Counted from the stretch's first letter, positions 54,405-64,000 are shown. The stretch is 64,000 nt of DNA from an uncultured Flavobacteriales bacterium (GCA_946479985.1 CAMLIF010000005.1:24588-88587), one strand, 5' to 3'. Program-made: numbers and translations. The notes: generated by a model not told the origin, from the sequence alone.

Positions 54405-57400
54405 TTATTTGTTGTTATCATAAACGTGTAAGAATCCATCTTTGTGAAGTTCCGTTCCATCCACCAGAATTGCATCAAGGATGTAGAAATAAACCCCGTC
54501 GTGAACCATTACGCCACCGTTGTTTGTTCCGTCCCAGAATACTTTCCCGGTAACATCCTTGCCAATTTTCACCGGGCTTCCCCAGCGATCAACAATAGTA
54601 ATATCGAATTTCTCGAAAATAGGGTATTTAAACTCGAACACATCATTCACATGATCGCCATCAGCTGTTATTACATTTGGCATCTGGAAATCTCCGTTTA
54701 TATGCAGAATTGACTCATAGGTATCGAAGCATCCATTAACATCCTGGATGACTAAGGTAATCGCCAGGTCTCCCGGAGCTACATATACACTTGACACACT
54801 AGTTCCGGTAAAGTTTGTAAACACGGGTTGATTTACTAAATCCCAAGTCCATGAAACAATAGGTGCGTTGGAAGAAGATTGATCGAAGAACTCAACCGTA
54901 GAGCCTAAATCTGCAGGATTCGGAGCCATTGTGAATTGTGCATTTAATCCGTTATCTGGAATTGTAATCGGATCTAGCGGATAAATCACCTGACAACCGT
55001 TATCGTCGAAAACAGTAACTGACGGATTGTAAGTTGTTACATCCTGATACCCGTATGTAAAATCGGTACTATCATTATAGATTGTTCCATCATCGAGATC
55101 CCAAACAATAGAAGTAACGTTACTCGTATCACCAATAGTAAAGTCTACGAACTGACCACAGGTTCCCGGATCTTGCGTCCAGTCAGGTGTTGCCTGAGGA
55201 CCGAAGATCGTTAAATAATCTACCAGCACGGTATCGCTTGTACAACCGTATTGATCAGTGATGGTTAATCCTACGCTGTATGTTCCCGGGAAAACATAAG
55301 TGTTATTCGGACTTGGTAAAGTAGAAGTTTTACCATCACCGAAAATCCATGAATACGTTGTAACATTTCCTAAAGACAAAGATGCGTCAGTGAAGTCGGC
55401 AAATACCGGTGGACAAAGGAAATCTCCGTTGGCATTTGTTGCTGCTCCGTCTAGTGTGTAATCAATAATTGCAACGGGTGTTGAAACCGTCACTACATGG
55501 GTAATAGTGTCTTTACAGCCATTTGCATCTGTTGTAATCAAGGTGTAGTCATGGTCCCAGCTTGAAACAGAATTACTTGCAGGTTCGTTGTGACTATTAA
55601 GGAAATCCTGACTTGTTGATATCTGAGATCCATCTATAAACCATTGGTAAGAAAGTGGGGCAACTCCTGTTGAACCGTTTGTTGCTACAAAGTTTTCAAG
55701 TTCACAGACTATTGCATCAGCAGTAAAGTTAGCAACCGGTTTAGTAATTGTAATATTTGTAGACCCCGGAGGTGAAACACAACCGAATTGATCCGTTGCA
55801 ACTATTGTAACCGTAAAAATTCCTTCTGTACCAAATGTATGATTAACGGTTGTTCCCTGGCTCGATGTGTTCTGAGTGGTATTGTCGTCAGGGAAAGTAA
55901 ATACAAAAGTATCTAAACCAACTCCATTGTTTTGAGGCGACGATGTATTAGTGAAAGTAACAAGATGCGGTGCACAACCAGTGGCATCATTTGCGGTTAA
56001 AGCAGCATTAGGAAGTGCTAAAGCGATCATTGGAGAGAAAGTAGCATCATCCGAACATCCGACGTTATTTGTCGCAGTAAGTGTAATGGTAAATGTTCCG
56101 AAACTTGGGTATGTGTAAGAAGGATTTGCTCCGGTAACCACTTGTCCGTTCCCCATGTTCCAGGAGAATGTTCCGAAAGGGTGACCTGCAAATGTGGTTG
56201 AGTTCTCATCTAACGAGAACGATGTTCCTACACATACTGAATCGTTCGCCAAAGGAGAAATGCCTGCCGTAACTGTAGAAATGTGAACGGTTTGCGTCGT
56301 ACTGTCTCTACAACCCGTTGTTGTATTGATAATGAGCTGTTCAATAGTATAAGTTCCGTATGCGCCGTAATTATGGCTTGTAGTTCCTTTATCGGCATCG
56401 TCGAAGTCTGGATCATCAAAGTTTGTGAATGTTCCGTCTCCCCAATCCCAAACCATGCTGCAGTCGTCAGGTAGTTGTCCTATTTTGGAATTGTCATTTA
56501 CTACTACGTTTACAGGGAATGAAGCCGGATTACAGTATAGCGTTTGTGCCGGTGTGAAAAGCGAGATAGGAGCTTTGATGTATACAGCATTCGGAACAAT
56601 CAGTGTATCGGAACAACCTCTGAATGTTACAACAAGCATTACATCGAAATATCCCGTATCTGAACTGTATGAATAACCCGGGCTTTCCTCCGTAGAAGTC
56701 CCTCCGTCACCGAAATCCCAGAAATAAGTTACTTCATCCGGATCATGCGGTGTAAGTACTTGAGACAGGTTCGTGAAATCAATGTTTTGTTTCGCACATT
56801 CAGGTGTTGCATCAATTGAGAAATCAACTAAGTCTATATGTCCAACTTCAATGTATTCATCCATGTAAACAGTATCAATACATCCTCCTGCCGAAACAAC
56901 CAGGAATACATCATAAACACCTATGGGGTAAACGTGAACGGGAGGGTTTTGTCCGTTGAATGTTGTTCCGTCACCAAAGTTCCAAAGCCAGCTGGTTATT
57001 GGATTTGACGCTGTTGAGGCATCTGTGAATTGAACAGAAAGCGGATCACAACCATCAACAACATCACTGGTAAAGGCCGCATTCGGTGCTGTCATTGTAA
57101 CAGCAACAGTTGAGAATACTCCGGTACAACCGTTTGCGTTTGTCATAGTTAGTGTAACTGTATAGTTTCCGTTGGTAGTATACACATGTGCCGGTGGATT
57201 TTGACCGTTAAAAACAGCAGATCCGTCACCGAAGTTCCAGCTGAAAGATGTTCCCGCACCACTTGTATTTGTGAAAGTAACCGGTAATGGAGCACAACCC
57301 GTTGTTGGATTATTTGTAAACGATGGTGTTGGAAGCGGATTGATCGTAATTTGAACTGAAGCATTGGCCTGACACCCACTTCCGGTATTTTGAGAAGTTA

Positions 57401-58142
57401 AACTAATGGTATATGTTCCGGGTGCGCCATAAGTAACCGAGTTATCTTCTGAAGTGGAAGCAGGTGTTCCTGATCCCGGGAATGACCAGTTCCAGGCATT
57501 TGCGCCGATCGTTGAATTATCCTGAATACTAACAGGAGTGTTAACACATCCGGTTAACGGAGCAGTTATTCCAGCCTGAAAATTTGAAACAACAATTGGT
57601 TGGATCAAAGTGTCATTACAGCCAAAACTGTTTGTTGCAATCAACGAAACATTATAGGTTCCGGCCGTTGGATAGTTTACGGCAGCAGGATTTTGCAGAG
57701 TAGAAGTTTGCGAATTCCCGAAATTCCAGTTGTAAGAAGTTGCTCCGGTTGACGTATTTGTAAACGTAACGGCAACGGGCAAAGCACAACCATTGGTTGA
57801 GGCGGTATAACTAGCCGTTGGTGTTGGATTGACAGTAATGTAATTCGTTTTAACCTCTGCATCGGCCTGACCGTTGCTCGCCTGAACAGTAAGAATTACT
57901 GTGTAGGTTCCGGGTGTTGAATAAACGTGCGATGCATTCGCCGTTGTAGCAGCGTTACCATCTCCGAAATCGTAGGCGTAGCTCGTAATTGCAGCAGTTC
58001 CCTGGGTAGAGGTACTGTTGAAAGTAACGGCCTGTCCTAAACAAACCGTTGTTGGAGTTCCGGTGAAATTCGCAGTTGGGGGAGTTTGGGAATAACCAAC
58101 GAAGGTTAAACCGGTAAGGATTAGTGCGTAAAGTAGTCTCAT
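54405..58142 (-). CDS. Giant PKD-repeat surface protein, T9SS type B (gliding-type C-terminus)
   Basis: A 1245-residue exported protein. Residues 1-19 are a signal peptide (LTFVGYSQ). About 13 PKD-like modules follow, each marked by a W-x-F/W-G-D/N-G-like turn (SYNWNFGNSQTST, SWLWNFGDGTTFN, TYFWDFGDGGTST, SMVWDWGDGTFTN, TYSWIFGDGKTST) and a G-x-Y-x-V-x-L-x-V strand. The last ~90 residues (PNVITADGDHVNDVFEFKY ... WDGTNNGGVMVHDGVYFYI) are the gliding-motility-associated, type B T9SS sorting domain. It probably stays on the cell surface as an adhesin. Transcribed alone; strong terminator. Confidence 0.9.
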   Translation of the reverse strand: MRLLYALILTGLTFVGYSQTPPTANFTGTPTTVCLGQAVTFNSTSTQGTAAITSYAYDFGDGNAATTANASHVYSTPGTYTVILTVQASNGQADAEVKTNYITVNPTPTASYTASTNGCALPVAVTFTNTSTGATSYNWNFGNSQTSTLQNPAAVNYPTAGTYNVSLIATNSFGCNDTLIQPIVVSNFQAGITAPLTGCVNTPVSIQDNSTIGANAWNWSFPGSGTPASTSEDNSVTYGAPGTYTISLTSQNTGSGCQANASVQITINPLPTPSFTNNPTTGCAPLPVTFTNTSGAGTSFSWNFGDGSAVFNGQNPPAHVYTTNGNYTVTLTMTNANGCTGVFSTVAVTMTAPNAAFTSDVVDGCDPLSVQFTDASTASNPITSWLWNFGDGTTFNGQNPPVHVYPIGVYDVFLVVSAGGCIDTVYMDEYIEVGHIDLVDFSIDATPECAKQNIDFTNLSQVLTPHDPDEVTYFWDFGDGGTSTEESPGYSYSSDTGYFDVMLVVTFRGCSDTLIVPNAVYIKAPISLFTPAQTLYCNPASFPVNVVVNDNSKIGQLPDDCSMVWDWGDGTFTNFDDPDFDDADKGTTSHNYGAYGTYTIEQLIINTTTGCRDSTTQTVHISTVTAGISPLANDSVCVGTSFSLDENSTTFAGHPFGTFSWNMGNGQVVTGANPSYTYPSFGTFTITLTATNNVGCSDDATFSPMIALALPNAALTANDATGCAPHLVTFTNTSSPQNNGVGLDTFVFTFPDDNTTQNTSSQGTTVNHTFGTEGIFTVTIVATDQFGCVSPPGSTNITITKPVANFTADAIVCELENFVATNGSTGVAPLSYQWFIDGSQISTSQDFLNSHNEPASNSVSSWDHDYTLITTDANGCKDTITHVVTVSTPVAIIDYTLDGAATNANGDFLCPPVFADFTDASLSLGNVTTYSWIFGDGKTSTLPSPNNTYVFPGTYSVGLTITDQYGCTSDTVLVDYLTIFGPQATPDWTQDPGTCGQFVDFTIGDTSNVTSIVWDLDDGTIYNDSTDFTYGYQDVTTYNPSVTVFDDNGCQVIYPLDPITIPDNGLNAQFTMAPNPADLGSTVEFFDQSSSNAPIVSWTWDLVNQPVFTNFTGTSVSSVYVAPGDLAITLVIQDVNGCFDTYESILHINGDFQMPNVITADGDHVNDVFEFKYPIFEKFDITIVDRWGSPVKIGKDVTGKVFWDGTNNGGVMVHDGVYFYILDAILVDGTELHKDGFLHVYDNNK

Positions 58143-58279
58143 ACCTAGAATGATTCAGTTTTTTTGAATATAAATATAGCTTTTACATGAACTTGAGACA
58201 CTTTTTTTGTTAGAAGTTTCTCATTTCACGTAAAATTGTTAAATAAATAACGGTAAGGTTGCTTCTAAATAACGTAGAA

Positions 58280-60946
58280 TCAGTAAGATAAGTTGCTTCC
58301 AAGCCAGCGTTCAAGCACCTTTGCTTCCATATTTTTCCGTTTCGAAAGGTTAATTACCTGGTCTTCAGTGATTTTACCTAGTCCAAAATATTTTGTATCG
58401 GGATGGGCAAAGTACCAGCCGGAAACAGATGCGGCCGGCCACATGGCAAGCGATTCGGTAAGTGAGACACCGCTTATTTCTTGGGCGTTCAGGAGTGAAA
58501 ACAGAAATGGTTTTTCTGTATGATCCGGACAGGCAGGGTAACCAGGGGCAGGTCTGATCCCACGGTATTTTTCTGCAATTAAATCGGCGTTTTCTAATCT
58601 TTCGTCATTTGCATATCCCCAAGTTTCTTTACGAACAACTGCGTGCAGGTATTCCGCAAATGCTTCCGCAAAACGATCTGCAAGTGCTTTGATCAGGATA
58701 GAGTTGTAGTCGTCGTGTTCTGCTTCAAAACGTTTTACGTGCTCGTCGATTCCATGCCCGGCAGTTACAACAAATGCTCCCACATAATCTATGATCCCGG
58801 TTTCTTTCGGGGCAATGAAATCTGCAAGAGAAAGATTCGGCTGACCGGCGGCTTTTTTGGTTTGCTGGCGCAATGCATGCTGAATTCCAAGCACTGAGCT
58901 CCGGTCTTCATCGGAATAGATTTCAATATCATCGCCAACGCTGTTTGCCGGGAATATTCCGTAAACTGCTTTAGCTGTCAACCATTTTTCGGAAATTATC
59001 TTCTGCAACATTTCCTGAGCGTCTTTGAACAAATCTGCCGCCTGAGGACCTACTACTTCATCGGTTAAAATAGCCGGGTATTTTCCGTGTAACTCCCAGG
59101 TTTGGAAGAACGGTGTCCAGTCGATATAGTCGACCAGCTTTGATAAATCCTGTTCTTCAATGATCTGCTGACCGATTTTGTTTGGTTTGCTGACCGTATT
59201 TTCGTTGAATTCGAGAACCAATTTGTTAGCGTAAGCTTCTTTGTAATTGAGCAATTGTTTTGCGCCACGATGTTTTTCATGATGTTCGCGCAAACGTATA
59301 TAATCGGCTTTTACGTCTTTAACAAATTGTTCTTTCTTTGGACCCAACAACTGCTCTACCACTGTTACAGAACGCGAAGCATCTAAAACGTGAACGGTTT
59401 GTCCCTTCGTATAATTCTGTTCGATTTTTACCGCTGTATGAACTTTGGAAGTTGTTGCGCCGCCAATTAGTAATGGAATATCGAGATTTGCACGTTCCAT
59501 TTCCTTTGCCATGTAGACCATTTCATCCAGCGACGGAGTTATTAAACCACTCAATCCGATAACATCGGCATTATGATCAATTGCGGCCTGAATAATTTTC
59601 TCTGCCGGAACCATTACTCCCAAATCTACAATTTCGTAGTTGTTACAGCTTAAAACAACTCCTACGATGTTCTTCCCGATATCGTGAACATCACCTTTAA
59701 CGGTTGCCATAATCACTTTTCCGGCCGAAGACGAAACACCGTCTTTTTCCGCATCAATGTAGGGAAGGAGGTATGCAACGGCTTTTTTCATTACTCGTGC
59801 CGATTTTACAACCTGCGGCAGGAACATTTTTCCGCTGCCGAATAAATCTCCAACGATGTTCATTCCGTCCATCAGCGGACCTTCAATCACCATGATCGGA
59901 CGTGGGAAAAGATGTCGGCATTCCTCCGTATCTTCATCAATAAAATCGACAATTCCTTTCACCAAAGCGTGTGCCAGTCGATCTGCAACCGGTGCGCTTC
60001 GCCATTCAAGATCCGCTTCTTTTTTCTTTTCGGCACCTACAAAACTTTCGGCGAAGTCGAGTAAACGCTCGGTAGAATCTGGTCTTCTGTTCAGGAGTAC
60101 ATCTTCTACATGTTCTAATAAATCTTTATTGATGTCGTCGTAAACTTCCAGCATTGAGGGGTTTACAATTCCCATGTCCATTCCGTTTTTGATGGCATGG
60201 TACAAAAACGCCGAATGCATCGCCTCACGAACCGGATTATTTCCGCGGAATGAAAAAGAAACGTTTGAAACTCCACCTGAAACATGTGCTCCGGGAAGAT
60301 TCTCACGAATCCATTTTGTTGCCCGGAAGAAGTCTAATGCGTTGTTGTTGTGTTCTTCCATTCCGGTTGCAACCGGGAAAATATTCGGATCGAAAATGAT
60401 GTCTTCCGGTGGAAAACCAACTTTATCGACCAAAATGCGGTAAGAACGTTCACAAATTGCTACTCTACGCTCGTAGCTATCAGCCTGACCCAATTCGTCA
60501 AACGCCATTACAACTGTTGCCGCGCCAAAGCGTTTAATGGTTTTAGCCTGCTGAATGAAGTTTTCTTCGCCTTCTTTCAACGAAATGGAGTTTACAATAC
60601 CTTTTCCCTGAATACATTTTAGTCCGGCTACAATTATTTCCCATTTGGAGCTATCCACCATAATAGGCACCCGTGAAATATCCGGTTCTGCAGCAATCAG
60701 ATTGAGGAACTTGACCATGGCTTCTTTTCCATCGATCATTCCTTCATCCATATTGATGTCGATGATTTGAGCACCGCCTTCTACTTGTTCTCTTGCAACA
60801 GAAAGGGCAGATTCGTAATCATTTTCTTTAATCATACGAAGAAATGCGCGTGAACCTGTTACGTTGGTGCGTTCTCCAATATTGGTAAAGTTACTTTCCG
60901 GGGTAATTGTAATGGCTTCCAGGCCAGATAAACGTAGGTAATTCAT
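58280..60946 (-). CDS. metH: Methionine synthase, folate/cobalamin/activation part
   Basis: C-terminal two-thirds of cobalamin-dependent methionine synthase as a separate 888-residue protein. Residues ~10-290: pterin-binding domain ([16 protein letters not shown]). Residues ~320-560: cobalamin cap and binding domain with [10 protein letters not shown], where His421 is the cobalt ligand. Residues ~600-888: SAM-dependent reactivation domain ([15 protein letters not shown]). The zinc-binding homocysteine domain is in the gene just upstream, six bases away. The split is usual in Flavobacteria. Under the SAM-I riboswitch. Confidence 0.95.
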   Translation of the reverse strand: MNYLRLSGLEAITITPESNFTNIGERTNVTGSRAFLRMIKENDYESALSVAREQVEGGAQIIDINMDEGMIDGKEAMVKFLNLIAAEPDISRVPIMVDSSKWEIIVAGLKCIQGKGIVNSISLKEGEENFIQQAKTIKRFGAATVVMAFDELGQADSYERRVAICERSYRILVDKVGFPPEDIIFDPNIFPVATGMEEHNNNALDFFRATKWIRENLPGAHVSGGVSNVSFSFRGNNPVREAMHSAFLYHAIKNGMDMGIVNPSMLEVYDDINKDLLEHVEDVLLNRRPDSTERLLDFAESFVGAEKKKEADLEWRSAPVADRLAHALVKGIVDFIDEDTEECRHLFPRPIMVIEGPLMDGMNIVGDLFGSGKMFLPQVVKSARVMKKAVAYLLPYIDAEKDGVSSSAGKVIMATVKGDVHDIGKNIVGVVLSCNNYEIVDLGVMVPAEKIIQAAIDHNADVIGLSGLITPSLDEMVYMAKEMERANLDIPLLIGGATTSKVHTAVKIEQNYTKGQTVHVLDASRSVTVVEQLLGPKKEQFVKDVKADYIRLREHHEKHRGAKQLLNYKEAYANKLVLEFNENTVSKPNKIGQQIIEEQDLSKLVDYIDWTPFFQTWELHGKYPAILTDEVVGPQAADLFKDAQEMLQKIISEKWLTAKAVYGIFPANSVGDDIEIYSDEDRSSVLGIQHALRQQTKKAAGQPNLSLADFIAPKETGIIDYVGAFVVTAGHGIDEHVKRFEAEHDDYNSILIKALADRFAEAFAEYLHAVVRKETWGYANDERLENADLIAEKYRGIRPAPGYPACPDHTEKPFLFSLLNAQEISGVSLTESLAMWPAASVSGWYFAHPDTKYFGLGKITEDQVINLSKRKNMEAKVLERWLGSNLSY

Positions 60947-60952
60947 GTATGT

Positions 60953-61954
60953 TTATACCGTTTCGGCAATTTTTCTTGGTTCGTATTTAGCTGCAATTTC
61001 AGCCATTTTTCGAATGTGTGCCGGAGTTGTTCCGCAGCATCCTCCGATAATATTGATCAATCCTTTTTGAAGGAATTCTTCGATTTGCTCACCCATCATT
61101 TCGGGAGTTTCATCGTATTGACCAAATTCGTTTGGCAATCCGGCATTCGGGTGTGCGCTGATTGCAAAAGGTGCCTGATTCGACAAAACCTGGAGATACG
61201 GCCGCATGGCATCTGCTCCAAGAGCGCAATTCAAACCAATACTCAGCAATGGAATGTGTGAAACGGATACAAGGAATGCTTCCGTTGTTTGACCGGTTAA
61301 GGTTCTGCCACTTTGATCCGTAATTGTCCCGGAAACCATAATCGGAAGTCGAATTCCGCGTTCTTCATACAGTTCGTCGATAGCGTACAAACAGGCCTTC
61401 GAGTTCAAAGTATCAGTAATCGTTTCGATCAGTAAAATATCTGCTCCGCCGTCAATTAAGCCGCTGGCCTGTTGTTTGAAAGCAACAACCAGTTCATCGA
61501 ACGTAATGGCGCGGAAACCGGGGTCGTTTACATCCGGCGACATAGAAGCAAGCTTGGTTGTTGGCCCGATAGAACCAGCTACAAATCGTGGTTTATGGGG
61601 TTCTTTCGCTGTGAATTCATCACAAACTTCGCGTGCAATTTTTGCTCCGTGATAATTGATGTCGTAAACTGCGTGTTCCAGGTGATAATCGGCCTGTGCA
61701 ACTGTTGTAGCACCGAAGGTATTTGTTTCAATGATATCGGCACCGGCTTCTAAATACTGAGCGTGAATTTCCTTAATAACATCGGGTCTTGTGAGTACGA
61801 GAATATCGTTATCGCCCTGTAATTTGTGCGGATGATCCTCGAACCAGCCTTTACGGAAATCGTCTTCGTCCAGCTGATAGCGCTGAATCATAGTTCCCAT
61901 TGCTCCGTCGAGAATGAGGATTCTTTCCTTTAATATATCCTGAATTTTGCTCAT
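60953..61954 (-). CDS. metH: Methionine synthase, homocysteine-binding part
   Basis: N-terminal domain of methionine synthase as a separate 333-residue protein. The zinc-binding Cys are visible: Cys243 in SIGLNCALGAD and Cys306-Cys307 in GGCCGTTPAHI. The N-terminus RILILDGAMGTMIQRYQL is typical. It binds homocysteine and receives a methyl group from methylcobalamin carried by the larger subunit encoded next. First gene of the operon; its leader of about 195 bases carries a SAM-I riboswitch. Confidence 0.94.
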   Translation of the reverse strand: MSKIQDILKERILILDGAMGTMIQRYQLDEDDFRKGWFEDHPHKLQGDNDILVLTRPDVIKEIHAQYLEAGADIIETNTFGATTVAQADYHLEHAVYDINYHGAKIAREVCDEFTAKEPHKPRFVAGSIGPTTKLASMSPDVNDPGFRAITFDELVVAFKQQASGLIDGGADILLIETITDTLNSKACLYAIDELYEERGIRLPIMVSGTITDQSGRTLTGQTTEAFLVSVSHIPLLSIGLNCALGADAMRPYLQVLSNQAPFAISAHPNAGLPNEFGQYDETPEMMGEQIEEFLQKGLINIIGGCCGTTPAHIRKMAEIAAKYEPRKIAETV

Positions 61955-62019
61955 AGTTGCTTCACTTTGCTGTGCACACGAACCATGAAGAGGATGAAGA
62001 TTGAACTTCCAATTTAAAC

Positions 62020-62134
62020 TTATCTTATCCGCCTGAAACGGAATGGATTTGGCACCTATTCCGTGTTTGAGAATGAATCAAAACGGAGGTTGCCAAGGTT
62101 TCGCAGGGCCTATCCCTCCACCTTTCTTCATAAG
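62020..62134 (-). promoter_or_regulatory. SAM-I riboswitch (S-box)
   Basis: On the minus strand it starts CTTATGAAGAAAGGTGGAGG, passes GATAGGCCCTGCGAAACC and TTGGCAACC, and ends GTGCCAAATCC ... CGGATAAGATAAG. These are the conserved core of the SAM-I family, and CTTAT/ATAAG form the closing P1 helix. It should lower metH expression when S-adenosylmethionine is plentiful. The 65 bases after it show no clear intrinsic terminator, so control may be at translation. Confidence 0.95.
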
Positions 62135-62155
62135 TTGAATGCAAAGAACGAGGTG

Positions 62156-62163
62156 CAAAGATA
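62156..62163 (-). promoter_or_regulatory. Promoter -7 box of the metH operon
   Basis: Reads TATCTTTG on the minus strand, an exact TAnnTTTG, 21 bases before the riboswitch core; transcription would start just ahead of the P1 helix. Confidence 0.65.
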
Positions 62164-62221
62164 ATGCGTAGGTTTTAGAATGGAAAGGAAAGAGCGGGAA
62201 TTGTGGAATTTATTTGATTGA

Positions 62222-62241
62222 GGGAAGGCCGGGACCTTCCC
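62222..62241. repeat. Degenerate palindrome, TCGCGA family, copy 5
   Basis: GGGAAGG, centre CCGGGA, CCTTCCC: arms of seven perfect pairs with the centre altered from TCGCGA by two changes. It lies 20 bases after the stop of the minus-strand surface protein gene and 60 bases from the metH promoter box. Confidence 0.6.
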
Positions 62242-62261
62242 GTAATGATATTAAATGATAT

Positions 62262-64000
62262 TTATTGTTTCATCATTTTCTTCGTTGCAACAATTTGTCC
62301 GTCGGCAACCAGTGTGTAGGTGTAAGTTCCCGAACTCAGATAAGAACCAAAAACTGTTAAGCTTCCCAATCCGCGATCTACAACATCAACCGATTGAATC
62401 AGTTTCCCGTTCCCGTCATAGAAATGAATCTGCGCTTTTTGAACCGTTGCTGGAATGGAGAAATTAATTACTGTCTGTTCTGCAAATGGATTCGGAATGT
62501 TCTGATCCAAAACAATTGCCGTTCTGTCGTTTAAAATAACCGCCAGGTTTTTGCGTACTTGTTCCTGCTGTTCGTTTGAGTTGTTTTGGATCAGCGATTG
62601 ATTCATCTGGCACAAAGAAGGAAGTAATGCGCTCAGACAGTTTTCAAGGTTTGTAAATCGGTCATTCAATGAATTAATCGTTTCCTGCTGAGAATCAATT
62701 GTACTTTGCTGCGCATCAATAACGGAATCTCTGATCTCCAATTTTTGGTTGAGTTCGATGATAGCTTGAGTATTGATTGGAATAAGACCATTATAATTAA
62801 GTGACTTGAATGAAACTGCAGGACTTGTTTCGTTCCCCAGGGTATCATATTGAGCAGGCATTTCGTTATCATAAACCAAATTTGGGAAAACTGCTGCAAC
62901 TTCCTGGGCAAGGAAACCAAATTGAGTATGGCTATCCAAATTGAATTCAGGATGACTAGCCGTATCCATCAGATAAGTAACGGGGTGCAATTGTAAAAGC
63001 GATTCAAGACCATTGCTTAGCGATGAAATATCTGTTTTAAACTGCTGGTCTGAAAGCCAGGTAGCCGTTCCGGTACCAAGAACATTTCCGACAAAATATC
63101 CGGCAAGTGTATTTGTAGCACCGCTTGCCTCGGCGTATATACCGTACGCATTGCTACCGCCAAAAGCACTTGCTCTTATACCATAATTGTTCGTAGCAGA
63201 ATAGGCCGTTGTTCGAACTCCGTACGCGGAATATCCGTTTATAGCAACGAGTCCGGTATAAGCCGAAAAATCACCGCCCACACTTGCTGAATTTATATTG
63301 CCGCTTGTATTGTTATAAGCTCCCGGTGTTGCAACTCCTCTGACTCCAATGTTCCAATGCGTATCCATGCCAATGAATAAACCACCAATGTTCTCAATTT
63401 CTTCTACTGTTTGAATCCCGTGTGCAATGCTGTGAACACCAATGTATCTTAACCCGGATGCTGTTCCCTGATCCCTGTTTTCGAAATATCCTGAAGTGGT
63501 ATTGAACCCAAGAGAACTGCTTTCCTGCTGATAAACATTGAATTTGGCGGTTAAAGGTGTGCTGCAGTTATATCCTACCGCAACCCGGTTTGAAGCAGCA
63601 TTGGGAGCAGCGGCATAATTCGAGAAATAGAAATTGTGATTGTCTAAGTTGATTCTTGAGTCTGAACCTAAGGCACCTGCAGAAGCTGGAGAGCCACAAG
63701 TCGCGCCCATTCCGGGAATAGGTCCGAAAGTACCGTTTCCAAGAAGCACATCATTTGGATTCGTTGTGAAATCAAGCCTGCGCACATTGACATCTTGCGG
63801 GGTTCCCGGATCAGCATTAATTCCAATTAGCAAACAAAACGGATCAGCGACTTGCACATTTCTGATTCGTGCATCTCCATCCACATCTATTGTAGCCTGT
63901 GGATCGAAAGCGGTATTAATACCAACCCGTCTGCCGGATGGTAGTATTTGAAGGTTTCCATTGATGTTAGATAAGAAATCTGTAAATGGTCCGTAAGGAG
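62262..64000 (-). CDS. T9SS surface protein with endosialidase-chaperone domain (5' end outside window)
   Basis: The frame stays open to the window edge, so the N-terminus is missing; at least 578 residues are visible. The N-terminal visible part is rich in Gly, Asn and Ala. Near the middle, WLSDQQFKTDISSLSNGLESLLQ and FGFLAQEVAAVFPNLVY match a Peptidase_S74/chaperone-of-endosialidase domain, with the Ser and Lys of self-cleavage present. A coiled coil (IDAQQSTIDSQQETINSLND) and a type A T9SS signal (NIPNPFAEQTVINFS to the end) follow. A phage tail-spike-like trimerisation domain here serves a secreted protein. Confidence 0.8.
   Translation of the reverse strand, partial: PYGPFTDFLSNINGNLQILPSGRRVGINTAFDPQATIDVDGDARIRNVQVADPFCLLIGINADPGTPQDVNVRRLDFTTNPNDVLLGNGTFGPIPGMGATCGSPASAGALGSDSRINLDNHNFYFSNYAAAPNAASNRVAVGYNCSTPLTAKFNVYQQESSSLGFNTTSGYFENRDQGTASGLRYIGVHSIAHGIQTVEEIENIGGLFIGMDTHWNIGVRGVATPGAYNNTSGNINSASVGGDFSAYTGLVAINGYSAYGVRTTAYSATNNYGIRASAFGGSNAYGIYAEASGATNTLAGYFVGNVLGTGTATWLSDQQFKTDISSLSNGLESLLQLHPVTYLMDTASHPEFNLDSHTQFGFLAQEVAAVFPNLVYDNEMPAQYDTLGNETSPAVSFKSLNYNGLIPINTQAIIELNQKLEIRDSVIDAQQSTIDSQQETINSLNDRFTNLENCLSALLPSLCQMNQSLIQNNSNEQQEQVRKNLAVILNDRTAIVLDQNIPNPFAEQTVINFSIPATVQKAQIHFYDGNGKLIQSVDVVDRGLGSLTVFGSYLSSGTYTYTLVADGQIVATKKMMKQ

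Larger units (their letters stand above)
61955..62261. other. Intergenic leader region of the metH operon
   Basis: The 307 bases hold, reading on the minus strand from the right: the degenerate palindrome 62222-62241, a promoter -7 box (62156-62163), a SAM-I riboswitch (62020-62134) and a 65-base stretch before the metH ATG. No reading frame is present. Confidence 0.8.

Noticed and set aside
54405..58142. Possible tandem nucleotide repeats across the PKD protein
   Set aside because: The modules are similar at the protein level but diverged in DNA; no recent tandem duplication is evident.
445..61954. Many long open frames in other phases or on the opposite strand of real genes (for example opposite coxB, within coxA, opposite metH)
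   Set aside because: They lie wholly inside genes with clear family motifs, have unusual composition and no start signals; they are shadows.
1..64000. Search for tRNA, rRNA, CRISPR arrays, transposases, phage or defence genes
   Set aside because: No T-loop/anticodon arrangement, regular repeat-spacer array or transposase motif was seen by eye; absence not proven without tools.

Overview
The window looks like a chromosome segment of a Bacteroidota bacterium, most likely Flavobacteriales and possibly near Fluviicola/Crocinitomicaceae; the genus is inferred from gene content, not tested. The signs are an alternative complex III gene joined to coxB-coxA, type IX secretion (T9SS) C-terminal signals of types A and B, a MurF-alanine racemase fusion, metH split into two genes, and repeated promoter boxes of the Bacteroidota type TAnnTTTG. 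Base composition is moderately AT-rich and even. There is no rRNA, tRNA, CRISPR, prophage or transposase gene. Nearly all of it reads as ordinary core chromosome.

Layout. 1-3.6 kb: end of the respiratory act/cox operon. 3.7-5.7 kb: ruvB and queG. 5.8-9.0 kb: a DUF1800/DUF1501 pair whose second product is a T9SS cargo. 9.0-14.4 kb: rseP, a small unknown gene with an overlapping unannotated frame, a PfkB kinase, a DUF349 protein and a membrane protein. 14.5-22.2 kb: a large secreted adhesin, a glycosyltransferase, small membrane proteins, an EamA transporter, an M28 peptidase and an acidic protein. 22.4-28.7 kb: tdk, murF-alr, an MFS transporter, an outer-membrane-like protein, cvpA and yebC. 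29-37.7 kb: a secreted hydrolase-like protein, an RNA helicase, a histidine kinase/OmpR regulator pair, an OmpA-like protein and an aldehyde dehydrogenase. 37.7-44.1 kb: two related exported proteins, a lipoprotein, an LD-carboxypeptidase, and an anti-sigma/ECF sigma pair. 44.3-54 kb: thiL, a propeller histidine kinase with its LytTR regulator, a hydrolase, aminopeptidase P, small unknown genes and rnhA. 54.4-64 kb: a giant PKD-repeat T9SS protein, the metH operon under a SAM-I riboswitch, and a T9SS protein with an endosialidase-chaperone domain cut by the window end.

The most distinctive non-coding signal is a family of five short palindromes (near 3.6, 25.3, 26.6, 27.9 and 62.2 kb). They sit only at gene 3' ends; four have a central TCGCGA and perfect arms whose sequence differs from copy to copy. 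Other points of interest are a candidate structured small RNA near 54.23-54.33 kb, a hairpin leader before a lipoprotein gene (52.17 kb), a CTP-synthase-tail-like protein that lacks its glutaminase residues (52.9 kb), a repeat element inside a reading frame (22.05 kb), and promoters that fall directly on start codons. I saw no convincing new multi-gene defence or metabolic system.
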